Positions 1 to 13,100 of a stretch of DNA of 64,000 bases are shown here, one piece after another. Location: the NCBI GenBank assembly GCA_943736015.1, contig OX031057.1, forward strand, positions 60,904,001 to 60,968,000. The letters run 5' to 3'. This stretch comes from Tridacna crocea (lineage: Eukaryota > Mollusca > Bivalvia > Cardiida > Cardiidae). Position 1 is the stretch's first letter, and each line of letters starts with the position of its first letter. A program made the position numbers and the translations under genes. The notes under the pieces are model-generated. The model saw only the letters and a program-made list of their open reading frames with translations, was not told the DNA's origin and made no database searches.

Positions 1-127
1 AAGTACATGTATAATTAGGAATATGTAAATGCCACACCAGTAAATTTATTTGTAACATATATATCAACAATAAATTTCATCAGTATGCATTTAGTAAAGT
101 TATCTTGCAACTGGAGGTTTGTCACAC
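1..127. other. AT-rich sequence, FPGS intron or 3' side
   Basis: No exon, repeat or motif recognised. Confidence 0.4.
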
Positions 128-889
128 AAGTTGCTGACTATCAAAATTGTAGACTTGTCGAAATTGAAAGCATTTCCAGACAACTAAATAAATGTGGCTC
201 AAAACTAAAAGGTTTTGGGAAGGGTAGAAAACATTGTGGGAAAAGGAGAAAATGCTGGTAAGCAGCATTTTCTCCTTTTCTCACAATGTTCTCTATAGGC
301 TTCTTACTCGGGTCATTAAAGGTGGCCCTTCAGATATTGGGACAAAAATTTTACAAAAATACAAAAAAACCATCCTTATACTCCCAAAGTCTTATAATTT
401 TCATTCATTAAACCCTAGTAGTCGAAAACCATCCGACAACTACACAAATTAGAGATTTACTACAGCCCAATGTCTACACTGAAGGGAAACACGGTCTATT
501 TTTACATCAGCAACTCACTCATTTACATATCGGAAATATAAAGACGATGTTTCAAACAGCGTCCGAAGTTCTAGACATTATGGAAAATAATTACATGTTT
601 GTTATGCTATGGAATTTAATAGTTATTAGTCACATGCGAGTCACTTAACATTCCCAGAATGCTTTTTTGATTTTGGCAGGAAATCTAAAAATAGCTTAAG
701 AGGCTAAGTAGCCTTTTAAGGGAATACCACTAAAAAAAATTTTTTTTGTAATTTTATGTTTCGTAATTACTGATGATTTCTATTGATTTTTCATATAGAT
801 TTCATTGACATATATATTTTTTGATTTCGTGTGATTTGAAAGTTCTAAATACCCACCTTTAAAAGTTGGGATTGTTTGGTAAAGAGTTG
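128..889 (-). mobile_element. TTAA palindromic MITE split by a second TTAA element
   Basis: The MITE runs from about 128 to 319 and resumes at 863-889. It carries the central palindrome (229-289) and is interrupted exactly at an internal TTAA by the element at 320-858. Joining the two parts restores the usual family sequence around the TTAA. Its own right terminus is degraded (GAGTTGGG instead of GAGTTAA). Confidence 0.75.
320..858. mobile_element. AGGTGG-ended TTAA element, copy 1
   Basis: 539 bp beginning AGGTGG and ending CCACCT, bracketed by TTAA at 316-319 and 859-862. A second copy in inverted orientation lies at 49734-50265. It has no ORF, so it is non-autonomous. The TTAA duplication points to the piggyBac or Kolobok superfamilies. 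Confidence 0.75.
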
Positions 890-1054
890 GGTGTGGGTGG
901 GGGTTGTCTGGAGGTCTCTGGAGTAAGCAATATTGTGAAGGGCACTACTATTAGGGAGGGAGCATTAATTGGGTGAAACACAGTATTTTAGATATTTCTG
1001 ACAAAATCTAGACAAATTGTCTCAATAATTCATCTTGATGAAACAACTACTTAC

Positions 1055-1187
1055 CTTGATAGTGTTTAATCCAAGTCTGGCATATCTGTAAGGCAAGAGA
1101 GGCGTTGATACTCTGCATTTTACCTTTAATACCTAATGGTGGTACATCCTTCTCCACTGACAGGTCAGGGCAAATAGTGAGGGGTAC
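1055..1187 (-). CDS. FPGS: FPGS exon G (last exon in window)
   Basis: 133 bp, phase 0 in and 1 out. It encodes [20 protein letters not shown], then [20 protein letters not shown]. The [10 protein letters not shown] segment corresponds to the conserved asparagine helix near the middle of FPGS. The acceptor is gctgtttcag above 1187 and the donor GTAAGT at 1049-1054. The next exon should lie below position 1. Confidence 0.93.
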
Positions 1188-4100
1188 CTGAAACAGCAAC
1201 AATAACGTATGTATAGATGTTTGTATGTTGCATTTAGTCACTTTAACTCAAAATAAAATGACAACATTTTAGACTAGTCCAAATCAAAAGCATTTGCAGA
1301 CGACAAAATAAAAGTGACTGAAAATTTGATTTATAACGAGTTGAAAACATTGTGGAGAAAGGATGATGGTTACTAGCATTTTCTCCTTTTCCCACAATGT
1401 TTTCAAAAGGCTTCATTCTCAGGGTTATCAAAAGTAGGGATTGTGTGGTAATGGGTTAACAATTTACCAAATGACAAAATTCTGGAAAGGACAAAAAAAA
1501 GCATACAGCAGACAACTTATAAATGCCTCACAAAACAGAGTTTGGCTTTAAAAAGGTAGTAAATACATTAGCTGTCTTCACCACCTTAGCAAACAATCCC
1601 CAGTTTTAATGAATGAGCTTTGAAATCATCACAAGACAAGGATGAAATGCCAAGCAACCAGCATTTCATTTTTTTCCCACAATGTTTTCTTGGTTTCTAC
1701 GATTTTAATCTGGCCCAATCATGCTTTCTTCTTCTTTAAATGACAAATTACATTATTTGAGCAACATTGCAATTTTTATCCACAGATGCTTTCACTTTTG
1801 ATGAGTCTAAAATATCTGACCTGTCACACAAGAAGGGACCTTCAGGGAACTGCAAATTATGTTAATCTTGTGTCAATCTTGGTCAGACTGCACAGATTGC
1901 GCAATCTGACCAGGATTGATATTTTTCACTTTTATGATGTTTACTGTATGAAAAGTTGTCATTCTACCTGGTTAACCCATTACCACACAACCCCTTTTTT
2001 TGACGGACCCTGAGAAAGAAGCCTGTAAAAAACATTGTGGGAAAAGGAGAAAATGCTGGTAACCAGCATTTTCTCCTTTTCCCACAATGTTTTCTACCCT
2101 TCACAAAACAAATTTCAAATTTTTGGTCACTTTTGTTGTCTCAAGTGCTTTCAATTTGGACAAGCCTAAAATTTTGTTATTTGGAAATGAGTTAAACAAT
2201 CATTTTTGAACTATCAACTAAAATTGACCTGAACTATCTTTGGTCTGTTTTCATTTCCTTGATATACAGAATTCCCAGATTGTCCATTTTTGCATGATGG
2301 TATTCATAATATCTATACATGAAATAATCAATGAAAAATCTTACGCCGATTTCCTGAGCACGATCAGCTAACACCGCCATGGCTTCTGGGACTTGAGGAG
2401 AAGTAAATGCCGGTACGCCTGGCTGAAATATGATTAATTAATTCATTATCGACTGAAAACAACTCGCGACAAGAAATTTCACTTCAAAAAAATAATAATC
2501 ATAATGTAGCAAACAAGAGCCGTCATAGACAGATTGTGCTCACTAAACAGGTGTCCTTGTAGGAAGGTGAAGGCCGTCAGTAAATGGTTGGTCACAGGAG
2601 AAATTTACAATATAGTCCCCATTTTCCATGACACAGTGTCAAATTGGAAATCATGGCAACAAAATTGGCACAATATCCTAAAGAGTTAATGTAGAAAGTT
2701 TCATTCGATTTGGCACAGGGTTGTTGAGAAAATGCTTTGGATGGACAGACAGAAGGATGGACAGAAAGATGGACAGAAGGATGGACAGAAGGATGGACAG
2801 AAAGACAGAAGGATGGATGGACGAAGTAGCGACTATTTACTTGCCCTTCAGGGAATATCACTGTGGCAGATGGAAAGTATTTGTTGGACAAACAAAATTA
2901 TTTGCTTTGTGAAATTACTAGTAGTACTATCTCTTAACCCATTACCACACAATCCCGATTTTTGACGCCCCTGAGAAAGAAGCCTTTTGAAAACACTGCA
3001 GGAAAAGGAGAAAATGCTGGTAACCAGCATTTTCTCCTTTTCCCACAGTGTTTTCTACCCTTCCCAGAACAAATTTCAAATTTTCAGTCACCTTTATTTT
3101 GTCTTCTGCAAATGCTTTCAATTTGAACCAGTCTAAAATTTTGTCGTGTGGTAAAGAGTTAAGTAGACATTAACATTTAAGACTTGCCCAAATAGACAGC
3201 ATTTGCAAACAACAAATCAACTTGGCTTAAATGAAACAACTTGTATGTGAAAGGGTAGGAAACATAGTTGGAAAATGAGAAATAAAGCTTGTTAGCATTT
3301 TCTTCTTAATTGAAAATGTTTTCAAAAGCGTTGTGGATAGTTAAAATAAAATTACCACATGTAGACATTTTTCTCTTAAATCTTGCACAAAAAATCTCCT
3401 TTGTCCACACTGTTTCAGTAGTACAAATTATTTTGTACAATCCTATCAAACTCGGGATCTCATTGAAACAAGGCCACAGCTCTACATATTTCTTTCCATA
3501 AGTGTTCAGCTAGTTTGTAACATCTTGACAATTTGAGAAAAATTTCATTTATTCAACTTTGTTCTGGGTTTCAGCAGGGCTGGACCATGATGTGGCTTGC
3601 CTAAGGGTAATGCTACTAAAACCAAAGAACTTTCGGTGTGAATCAAATACTAGTAATATGGCTTCAATACTAGATCCCAATCTATCTTGCATGCAACTTT
3701 ATGACAAATTATGTCAGAGTTTCTAATCTTCCTGTTTATGACCTTTCAAACAAGAATGATAAATCCTTAACTCTTTACCACACAATCCTAACTTTTAACA
3801 TCCCTGAGAAAGAAAGCATTGAAAACATTGTAGGAATAGGAGAAAATCCTGGTAAGCAGCATTTTCTCCATTTCTTACACTGTTTTCTACCATTCACAAA
3901 ACAAATTTCACAAGACAAATTTCAAATTTTCAGTCACTTTTATTTTGTTGTCTGCAAATGCTTTCGGTTTGGACAAGCCTAAAATATTGTCATTTGGTAA
4001 AGAGTTAAATAAATACTCTAATAGATGTATAGGTGTAATCTCACCTTAAAAATCCCGGCTTTGTACCACGCTATTTTGTCTATGGTATTTCCTAAAATGG

Positions 4101-7100
4101 ATGTATGATCTAACCCAAGGGAGGTCACTCCACAAACAACTGGTTTTCTTAAAGAATGGAAAAGTATCGTTTTATCAGACAGACCACAACTGGAAGTGCT
4201 TGCTTTAACCCTTTAGCAAATAATGCCTGGAAGAAGCCTTCTTAAAACATTTTGGGAAAAGGAGAAAAATCTGGTTACCAGCTTTTTCTCCTTTTCCCAA
4301 AATGTTTCTACCCTGCTGGTAAAAAATTCCAATTTTTGAATTATCTTTATTTCGTTGTTTGCCCATTGTAAAAGACTGACACAGTAGGTATTTTTCAACT
4401 ACATATATTTTAACCCTTTACCAAACAATCCCTGGTTTCTACGCCCCAGAGGAAGAAGTCTTCTGAAAACATTGTCGGAAAAGGAGAAAATGCTGGTAAC
4501 CAGCATTTTCTCCTTTTCCCACAATGTTTTCTACCCTCCTGGAAACAATGTTCAATTTCTAAGTCACATTTATTTTGCTGTCTGCAAGTGCTTTCAACTT
4601 TGACCAGTCTATACAATGAAGCTGCAGAAAACACCATAATAGGCAAAGAAATGTTTGTGCAACATGTTTTCTTCATGATACCATTTATGCCGTTGCTGTC
4701 CAACACATGTATAGCCAGGTCAGGTAGCTCAGTAGTTGGTGTATCTGACTTGTGACCTGGACATTGCAGGTTTGATACCTGGTTGCTGCAAACTTTCTTT
4801 ACAGCGATTTTTTGCCTCTCACTTTGTGAGAAAGGTAGTCAGTGGCTTTGGAAAGAAAGTTGTGTTAGTACTGGTGTGAGAAAGCCAGGAAACACATGGG
4901 TTCATCACTGACTGCCATGATATGGCCTAAGCTGTTAAAATGGCTTAAAGGCCAAGTAATGGCCATATAATCAAAGCAGGTCTCATAATACATTTAAATC
5001 TAAATCATATCATTTAAAAGTATGGAAAATATTGTGGAGATGAGAGATTCAAACCTACTACACCAGGACGAAAGGCCAACATCATAACCCCTGAGCCAAA
5101 GAGAATTCTCCCTAATGCAGTTGTTAGGTGTTGTATTTTAAGCCTCGGGTGAAGTCATGAATGAAGGAGTGGTCTCCCATAACACAGCCTCTCTTAAAGT
5201 CATCATTTTTTGACGACTCAAAACCTTATTAGGTAGGAAGTCCATTTTTGGACAACAAATGGGATTAATGGCTCAATCGCCAATCCCAGACAAAACCCCA
5301 TCTTACAAACAAAGTCTGTAACAAAGAAAAAAAATGAACAAATGCACAGCAGAAATATTGGGGCCAGGCAGGATTCCAACTAGGAAGTCCTGACGAAAGG
5401 CCAATACCATAACCACTGAGCAGGGTTTTAACGGACGCACATTTTCTGCGTCTCGCATGCAGAAATAGGGAAGCAGGACTCCCAAAACTTATGCTACTGC
5501 GTCCCTAGGACACAATTCTAGTTTTGTTGTCATTGGGTATAGATTTGACGATTAAGAACCCTAAGAAGTAAATGATACCAAAAGATTAATTTTGTCGAGC
5601 GTGAACAATAGTACCCATGAACTGGCCACCGTTGTATACCGTGTATTACAACAGGCACAAGCTAATCGTACCGTGCCCTGTGATTGGATAATTGATACGG
5701 CCAATGAAACGGCTCGATACATATATCGAGTAACCTGACAATGTGCTCAGTTGACTTTATTTCATTCTTATTTTGATTATTATGTTATTAATAAATAATA
5801 GAATACAGGTATTCATAGAGCATAATTTATAACTTTCAGATAAAAGGACCTTTTCCATCTAGAACGATCATTTTTTTTTTTTTAATAAAAAGGAGAGGGA
5901 AATCTGAACATTTCAATGTGAGAAAAGGAGAAACTTCTTGTAACAAGCAATTTCTCCTTTTCTCACAAAATTTTCTACCCAATATGGTACTTATTTTCAA
6001 TTTAAATGCTCTTTAAAATGTCATCTGCAATTTGTTTCAATTTGGACCAGTCTAAAATTTGGTCGTCTGGTAATGGGTTAATTAGATACTTTTATTTCAA
6101 ATCCTCTCTAAATTCTTTATTCATTTAATTTTTTTACTATTAGACATCTGAACAACTGAGTAATACATAAATATTCGGCAAGCAATTTTCCCCTCTTTTA
6201 ATTTTTTTCCCCCCAAACACTTGTTAATAAATGTTGAAACATGCTTCTTTATTCCTTACAAAACAAAGAAATTAAATGTTAAGGGAAAATTAAATGATAA
6301 TTAGACACCACATGTGTTTTATTGCCCCTAGGCTTATCTCTGCAGGCTTCTTCAAAGGGACAACAGACTTTAATCTTTGAGAATTGCAACCTACAATTCA
6401 ATTTATAAGATAATTGATTATCTTATTACCCTTTCTGCTTTATCAAGTACAAATTTGTGCATTATATTTTTTATTTTGATGTTAATTTTTTTAGTAAAAA
6501 TTCAATGTCAGCACTTGAAAATTTTTCATGTATTCATTATTTTAGCATTTATTATAAACATAACAATCAAATAATACTCTTATAATCATTAACATTTTTT
6601 TTCTATCAAATTTTAGACATTTAGCTATTGTTTGTTGAAATGATTCCATGCATAAGTAATTATATTATGATCACAAAACAATCACTTTAAAAGACAGTAG
6701 TATTGAAAATTATTTTCATAGCTATTGCTTTTTACACCCACCAAAAACATACACACAAAAATCAAGAGACGCTACTCTAAGTTACTACTTGCACAGTTAC
6801 CTCGCCTAATACGGGCAGAATTCGCCCCGTATCGATTAGCCTGTACCGGTCCCTATACATGTAGTAGTATCAGGGGCGGTAACCAGTCTATAGTACCCAA
6901 AACATACCGCAGCTTTTCGGACCGTAAGTGCGGTACGGTGTAAAAACCCAGCATTCTCGACAAGCTGATCGAAAATAGGTAGGCTAAAACAGTTCAACAA
7001 AAAATGTTCTTCACGGTAGTTCTTTATAAAAGTAAAGAAATATTGTTAGAAAAATAAACGTATAGTGTCCGCCGAAAATTATCATTAATTTTGACCTTCA

Positions 7101-10100
7101 TAATCTACGAAAGTGGCCGGCTCGTTATCTGTGATTTAGACCGAGCCCCTAAAGGTTGTTTGTGCTGACGCAGCATTAAAAATAGCGTCTGCAAACAAGT
7201 AGTGGGCCGATGATCGACTATATAGTCGAAAGTCAGTTGGTTTTGGCTTCCGATTCCGATAATCGATTGAGAAATCCCGGAATCGACTGTAGTCGGTTCT
7301 TGAACTCGCTTTGTGCCTAAACTTGAATTCTTGGTTTTGTGACTACGATTAATCGGGGTACGGACAAAACCCCCCTAGGACAAAACCCCCCTAGGACAAA
7401 ACCCCCCTGGACAAAACCCCCCTGGACAAAACCCCCCTACTCTTAACTGAAAAGTGGACAAAACCCCCATGGTTTTAAAGTGATTCTTTTTGTACAATCA
7501 TTTTAAAGTTGAATAACATTTACTGCTTTAAATACTTGTGGGAGTGTAAATGTGCTTTATGATCAAAAATGTGCTTTATGATCAAAAATGTGTTTGTTTT
7601 TTTTTTTCTTAAAAATTTGCTTTATGACCAAAATTGTGTTTTTTTCTTAATACATTCATAATAAATTATAAATGCAATCATACAATGAAATCATTTATGT
7701 ATTAATCAAAGGATTTTTTTTTCTTACTTAGTGCTTTTATATGATCAAATCTACTACTAAATATTAGTGAATATGACAGGTGTAAACTTGCAAATCAGGT
7801 GTCTTAATCCCTTCTCAACACCTGTCTTGCCCAAGTCTGCATAGGTGTTGATATATCAATAGAAATTATCAACAAACTTGAGGTACAAATTAAAATAAGA
7901 TAATATTTAAATCATTTTTTGCCTTTCATGTTTGATTTTTTTTCCTTAAATCAAACAGACTTGTTTTGAATACTTTAAAACTATTTGCAAATTATGTGTG
8001 TTTTCTCAAATTTATATGCTTTTTATATAAAATGGGGGTTTTGTCCTAGGGGGGTTTTATCCTAGGGGGGTTTTGTCCTAGGGGGGTTTTGTCCATGGGG
8101 GTTTTATCCTAGGGGGGTTTTGTCCTAGGGGGGTTTTGTCCTACACTCGATTAATCACAATCTTCGATTAAACATAGACTAGTGGATAACAAACATTGGT
8201 AGGAAAAATGAGAAAGAGATTATTTTCCATGGATGTCTTTACAAAACTTGACAACTCGGCATGCTTCTTATTTGATCTCTGAGCCCGGGTTTTAACACTT
8301 GGAATTTTGAAATGACAATGAAAAAAATCTGCCTAAATGTCAATTTGACACTTGAAATTATCGTATAGAGCTTCATATCAACTAGCTTGCGCGCATCCGG
8401 CAGAAATATGGGCCAAACACGATAAGTATAAAATGCGAAGGACTCGCGGATGATAATGAAGTTCGCGAGTCATTAATGACAGAGTAACAAAGGTATTATT
8501 CCTCTTATCTAATGTAAAGTGACAGATTTTTAAGTTACTTGCTATTTAAACTGACGAACGGATGTCAACTCATGTAGTAATACTTCTCCAAAAATGAATT
8601 GCCACGAAAAAATAGATCGCTAAAAAAGCGTGAAAACCCATGACACTACAATGAGCAGCGTGGCATCGTCCAATCAGGTAGACTTAAAACTATCTTCTAA
8701 TCTGTAATAATGAATTTAAACAGTGAATTTACACAAATCCCTGTATAAAGCAATAAATGGAAGCTATATTTCCATTCATGAGTGAAAAAAATGTTTTATG
8801 AAATGAAAATATAGGTATATTATTCTATAGCAGAGGGGAGTGGTAGTCTGCAGATGCTTGAAATATTTCTTTTTTTTATTTAACTTGTTTGGAAATTAAA
8901 TATATGGAAAAAATAATTGGTATTGGTATTCAGAATTGTACAACCAAGGGACTCCCAATTCTTAAGTCAGGACTCCCATAATCATAGAAGTCGAGTCCCA
9001 AGGACCCCCAATAGGAACTGTCAGGCTAAAACCCTGACTGAGCCAAAGAGAATTCTCCCTAACACAGTTGTAAGGTGTTGTATTTCAAGATTGTGATGAA
9101 GCCATGCATGAAAGAGTGGTCTCCCATAACACTATGAAATGTCTTACCTGATTATGTTAGTGGAGTCAAACTGTCCACCAATACCAACCTCCATAACAGC
9201 CACATCAACTTGTTCTTTTAAAAATACATGCATGGCCATCACCGTCAAAAATCCAAAGTAGTGTGGCATTTTTCCCTCATGCTCCTCCTAAAAAGTAGCA
9301 AAAAAAAACCCAAACATGCGATAAGAACTCTTTGTTGCTGACAACTTTTTCAAAATCTTTAACCCTTTACCAAACGACAAAATTTTGGACTGGCCCAAAT
9401 TGAAAGCATATGCAGACGACAATTTCAGTGTGCCTCAAATGGTGCAAATTTTCTTTGATGGGGTTGAAAACATTGTGGAAAAAGGAGAAAATGCTAGTTA
9501 CCAGCATTTTCTCCTTTTCCCAGAATGTTTTCAAAAGGCTCCTTTTCCAGGGTCGTCAAAAGTCTGTATTGTGTGGTAAAGGGTTAACTCTTTACCACAC
9601 AATCCTGACTTGATAACCCTGAGAAAGAAGTCTTTTGAAAACATTGTTGTAAAAGGAAAAAATGCTGGTAACCAGCATTTTCTTCTTTTACCACAATGTT
9701 TTCTACCCTTCCCAAACCAAATTTCAATTTTTCAGTCACAATTATTTTGTCATCTGCAAATGCTTTCAATTTGAGCCAATAATAATTTTGTCGTGTGGTA
9801 AAGAGTTAATGGATTACAATGCCTTGATCTTGTCTAAATTGAAAGCATATGAAGAAAGGATACAAAATCTGGCTTAAGCGACAGTAGCTATCTTTCTAAA
9901 TATAGAAAACATTATGTAAAGTATGGATAATAAACACAATCTTCTTCCTGTTATCTTCTAAGCAATATCCAGCCTATAGTCTGGAAATACATTCAATTTG
10001 ATTAACTCTTTAACAAACAACAAAATTTTGGACTACTAGCAGTCCAAATTGGAAGCATTTGCAGACGACAAAATTTGTGCGACTCAGAAATTGAAATTTG

Positions 10101-13100
10101 TCTTTTGAAGGGTAGGAAACATTGAGGCAAAAGGAGAAATGCTGGTTACTAGTATTTTCTCCTTTTCCCACAATGTTTTCAGAAGGCTTATTTCTCAGGG
10201 TCCTGAAAACAAGGGATTGTTTGGTAAAGGGTTAAGTTTGAAATTTTATCATCAGGGCAAAGGGTTTACCTACAATATAGGAGTGTTTGGTGCTAACCTT
10301 AGTCTTGTCCAGTTTATTGTACACCTCCCAGAAATACACAGCAAACTTCTCCCTATCCAGTGGACTGCCATCTACAACAAATCTCTCCCTTACTTCAACA
10401 AGGTGAGGTGAGCTGAAACAGAGAGAGAAAAGTACCTTTTTTACCGTCAAATAATGTCATACAGGCACATATCAGCCATAGGTAAGCTGAAATACAGAGA
10501 AAATACATGTAGTAGCTTTTTTACCATCCAATATTATCATACAGGCAAATATAAGCCAAGCTCTGTGAAAAGGAAAATCCAATGCTCATGCTGACATGGG
10601 TGAATACTCTTGGTAATTCATAATAAATTTTCTGCATGTTTAAGGACCATTCTACAACAGATTTAAGTTAATTGATAAAAGAAAATGAGTTTTATGGATC
10701 TGTGATAATGTGATAAATAGCCTGGTATAACTTGTCAAGGAGATACATTCAGGTTAGGACACGAAAATTGAATAAATTCCGCTAAAACTTGCGTAATCCG
10801 TAATCAATATTGGGAACCAGCATCTACTGGCAGATCAACCAATTCTTAGCCAGATCTGTATGTTTTGTTTTTAGTTGAGAGGCAATGTTACATGAATCCC
10901 ATCAGGGTGCCCTCTCCTTAACCCTTTACCAAATAATTCCTGATTTTATGACCCTGAGATAGAAGCCTTTTTAAAACATTGCGGGAAAAGAAGAAAATGC
11001 TGGTAACCAGCATTTTCTGCTTTTCCCACAACGTTTTCTACTTTGCTGGAATCAAATTTCAAATTTTGAATTACATTTATTTCATCGTCTGCAAGTACTT
11101 TCAATTTGGACCAGTTAAAAATTGTTGTTTTTCGGTAAGGGGGTTCAAACCCCTTTTTCCAGAGATCTATCCACATGATCATACAATTCTTTTTAGAAGA
11201 TATTAAATTCAAATGTAAAACTCAAGGATTTTTTGGCTAAAAAATTGAAACTTGACTTTAGAAGAGTAGAACAGATTGTAGGATAAGGATAAAATGCTGG
11301 TTACCAGCATTTCCTCCCTTTCCTACAATCTTTTACAAGGCTTTTTCCTCTGGGTGGTAAAAACCAAAGATTGTTTGTTAAAGGGTTAAAGCTTTGATAA
11401 AGGGTTCTGTAAACCATGTAATAAACAGAGGAATTTCAAAGGTTTACAAATTTTCCATTATCTTACTTTGAAACTTCAATATTCTATCTATATAAAATGG
11501 ATTTGAAACATTAATATTCTAAAGCTCTATCTATTCAAACTATACTTATACCAATATACCATTTACGAATGGCGGTCAAAAGCCCCTCCAGTCATTACCC
11601 CCTACCCCCAAAACAGGTATGGTGGTCAAAAGCCCCTTCACGATTTTGCAAGGGCGGTCAATATCCCCTTCATCAAATTTTAAAGGCGGTCAAAAGCCCC
11701 TTTGCGATTTCGCAAGGGCGGTCATTATCCCCTTCATTCAGTCTTAAAGGCGTACATAATCCCCTTTAAATTAGGCTAGCGTTTTCTGCTGTGATTTTTA
11801 ACGAAGAAATGAAATAATGTCAGAGTGTCTTACCTATGTCTTGCATCCCTATCCCCCTCCCCCTTTTTTTCTTTGCTCGATGGTGGTTTACACATTAGAA
11901 TTGTTTCCTGTCGGTCTATACATTCAACATGTAATAAATTTGCATCATGATATAGACAATTATCTTAATCCGTCCTCAGTTTGTCTTATAGATGTAAAGA
12001 CAACACCTTTTCCAAGATAAAGAAAATAAATGACCAAAATGTACGAGTCATGTATTATATATCAAGGCTATTTCCATATAATTTTGGTCAACTAGTTCAA
12101 TAAACATGAAAACACACAAAACACTCATATGAGATACTCTGAATAAGTATGTTTCATTTCGATTTTTTTTTTTCAATGGAAATTTTTCAATGAAGAATCA
12201 AGTAATAATACAATTACAAGAATAATTTTAGTCCATTTTTCGCCAAAAACTCGTCACCAAACAACAAACTTTTATCTAAGTGTCCATTTTTAAAGTGTTG
12301 GCAGAGGGCACTGTGGCTGTTAGTGTTTATGTGATTTTTGTACGATAAGGATCAAAACATTGTGGGAAAAAGAGGAACTTCTGGTACCAAGCATTATTGC
12401 ATTTTCAGTAAAAAAATGAAAAAGCATGCTTTCTCGAGGCGTTCACATTTGAAATATTTCTAAGGGACTACAAAGAAGCTGACTAGGAATAGCTTCATAT
12501 GTAGATCGAGATCAGACCGTGTGGTCTGCGCAGTCTGATCTTGATCTACACTGTTCCCAACGTGGCAAAGTGTAGGGACTCGAGTCCTAATTCCAAGAAT
12601 CATAATTAATAAAATGCCTTTGGAACATGCCGACCCCTTTTTTGCGAGCAGCTGGGTGTCGCTGGTTCGATGACATTTCCTTTCTAAGGATTGATGACAG
12701 GATTCATACCTGTCACTGCTGACCATTGGCACTCAAATTGTTATGTGAGAAAGCAGCCAGTGGATTGGGAAAAAATTGCGGATTAATGGATAAAAAAGCA
12801 ACCTGGGAAAGCATTGATAGGTACACTGGCCTCCGCGATATAAGTCAAATACGGTTGAAAACGGCGTTAAACAACATACAATCAATCAACAATCATCGGA
12901 TCCACGTCGGACAATTTCAGACTTTCAGAATTTGTATAGAGCTTTTAAAGCGATAATCAGACTTCATGTTTACGGAGGGGATCATGTCGGCATGGTTACC
13001 ATTCATATGGACTATTGTCTGCTACTAATGAAGGGGGTTTTGGCCGCCTTCAAAATTTGATGAAGGGGATAATGACCGCCCTTGCAAAATCACAAAGGGG

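Larger units (their letters stand above)
5421..9036. mobile_element. 3.6-kb CAGGGTTTTA-ended DNA transposon, non-autonomous
   Basis: Begins CAGGGTTTTAACG and ends GCTAAAACCCTG. It is flanked by a direct 6-bp ACTGAG (5415-5420, 9037-9042) and inserted in a SINE. Subterminal regions on both sides carry 'GGACTCCCA'-type motifs. No transposase ORF is visible. It hosts a MITE (about 5900-6081) and the G-rich foldback element (7355-8147). CAGGG ends suggest a hAT-related element, but hAT usually makes an 8-bp duplication. Confidence 0.7.
5340..9145 (-). mobile_element. SINE family 2, split by a 3.6-kb insertion
   Basis: The B-box side lies at about 5340-5420 and the A-box side plus 5' body at 9037-9145. 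Removing 5421-9036 and one ACTGAG rebuilds a SINE like the one at 5027-5190. Confidence 0.7.

Noticed and set aside
7361-7440. Internal telomere-like repeat
   Set aside because: The GGGGGGTTTTGTCCTA unit is 16 bp and unlike TTAGGG; its inverted arrangement fits a foldback element.
9410-9613. Recurrent short ORFs with an [17 protein letters not shown] or [19 protein letters not shown] translation throughout the window
   Set aside because: These are the translated hairpin of the TTAA MITE in its two orientations, not protein.
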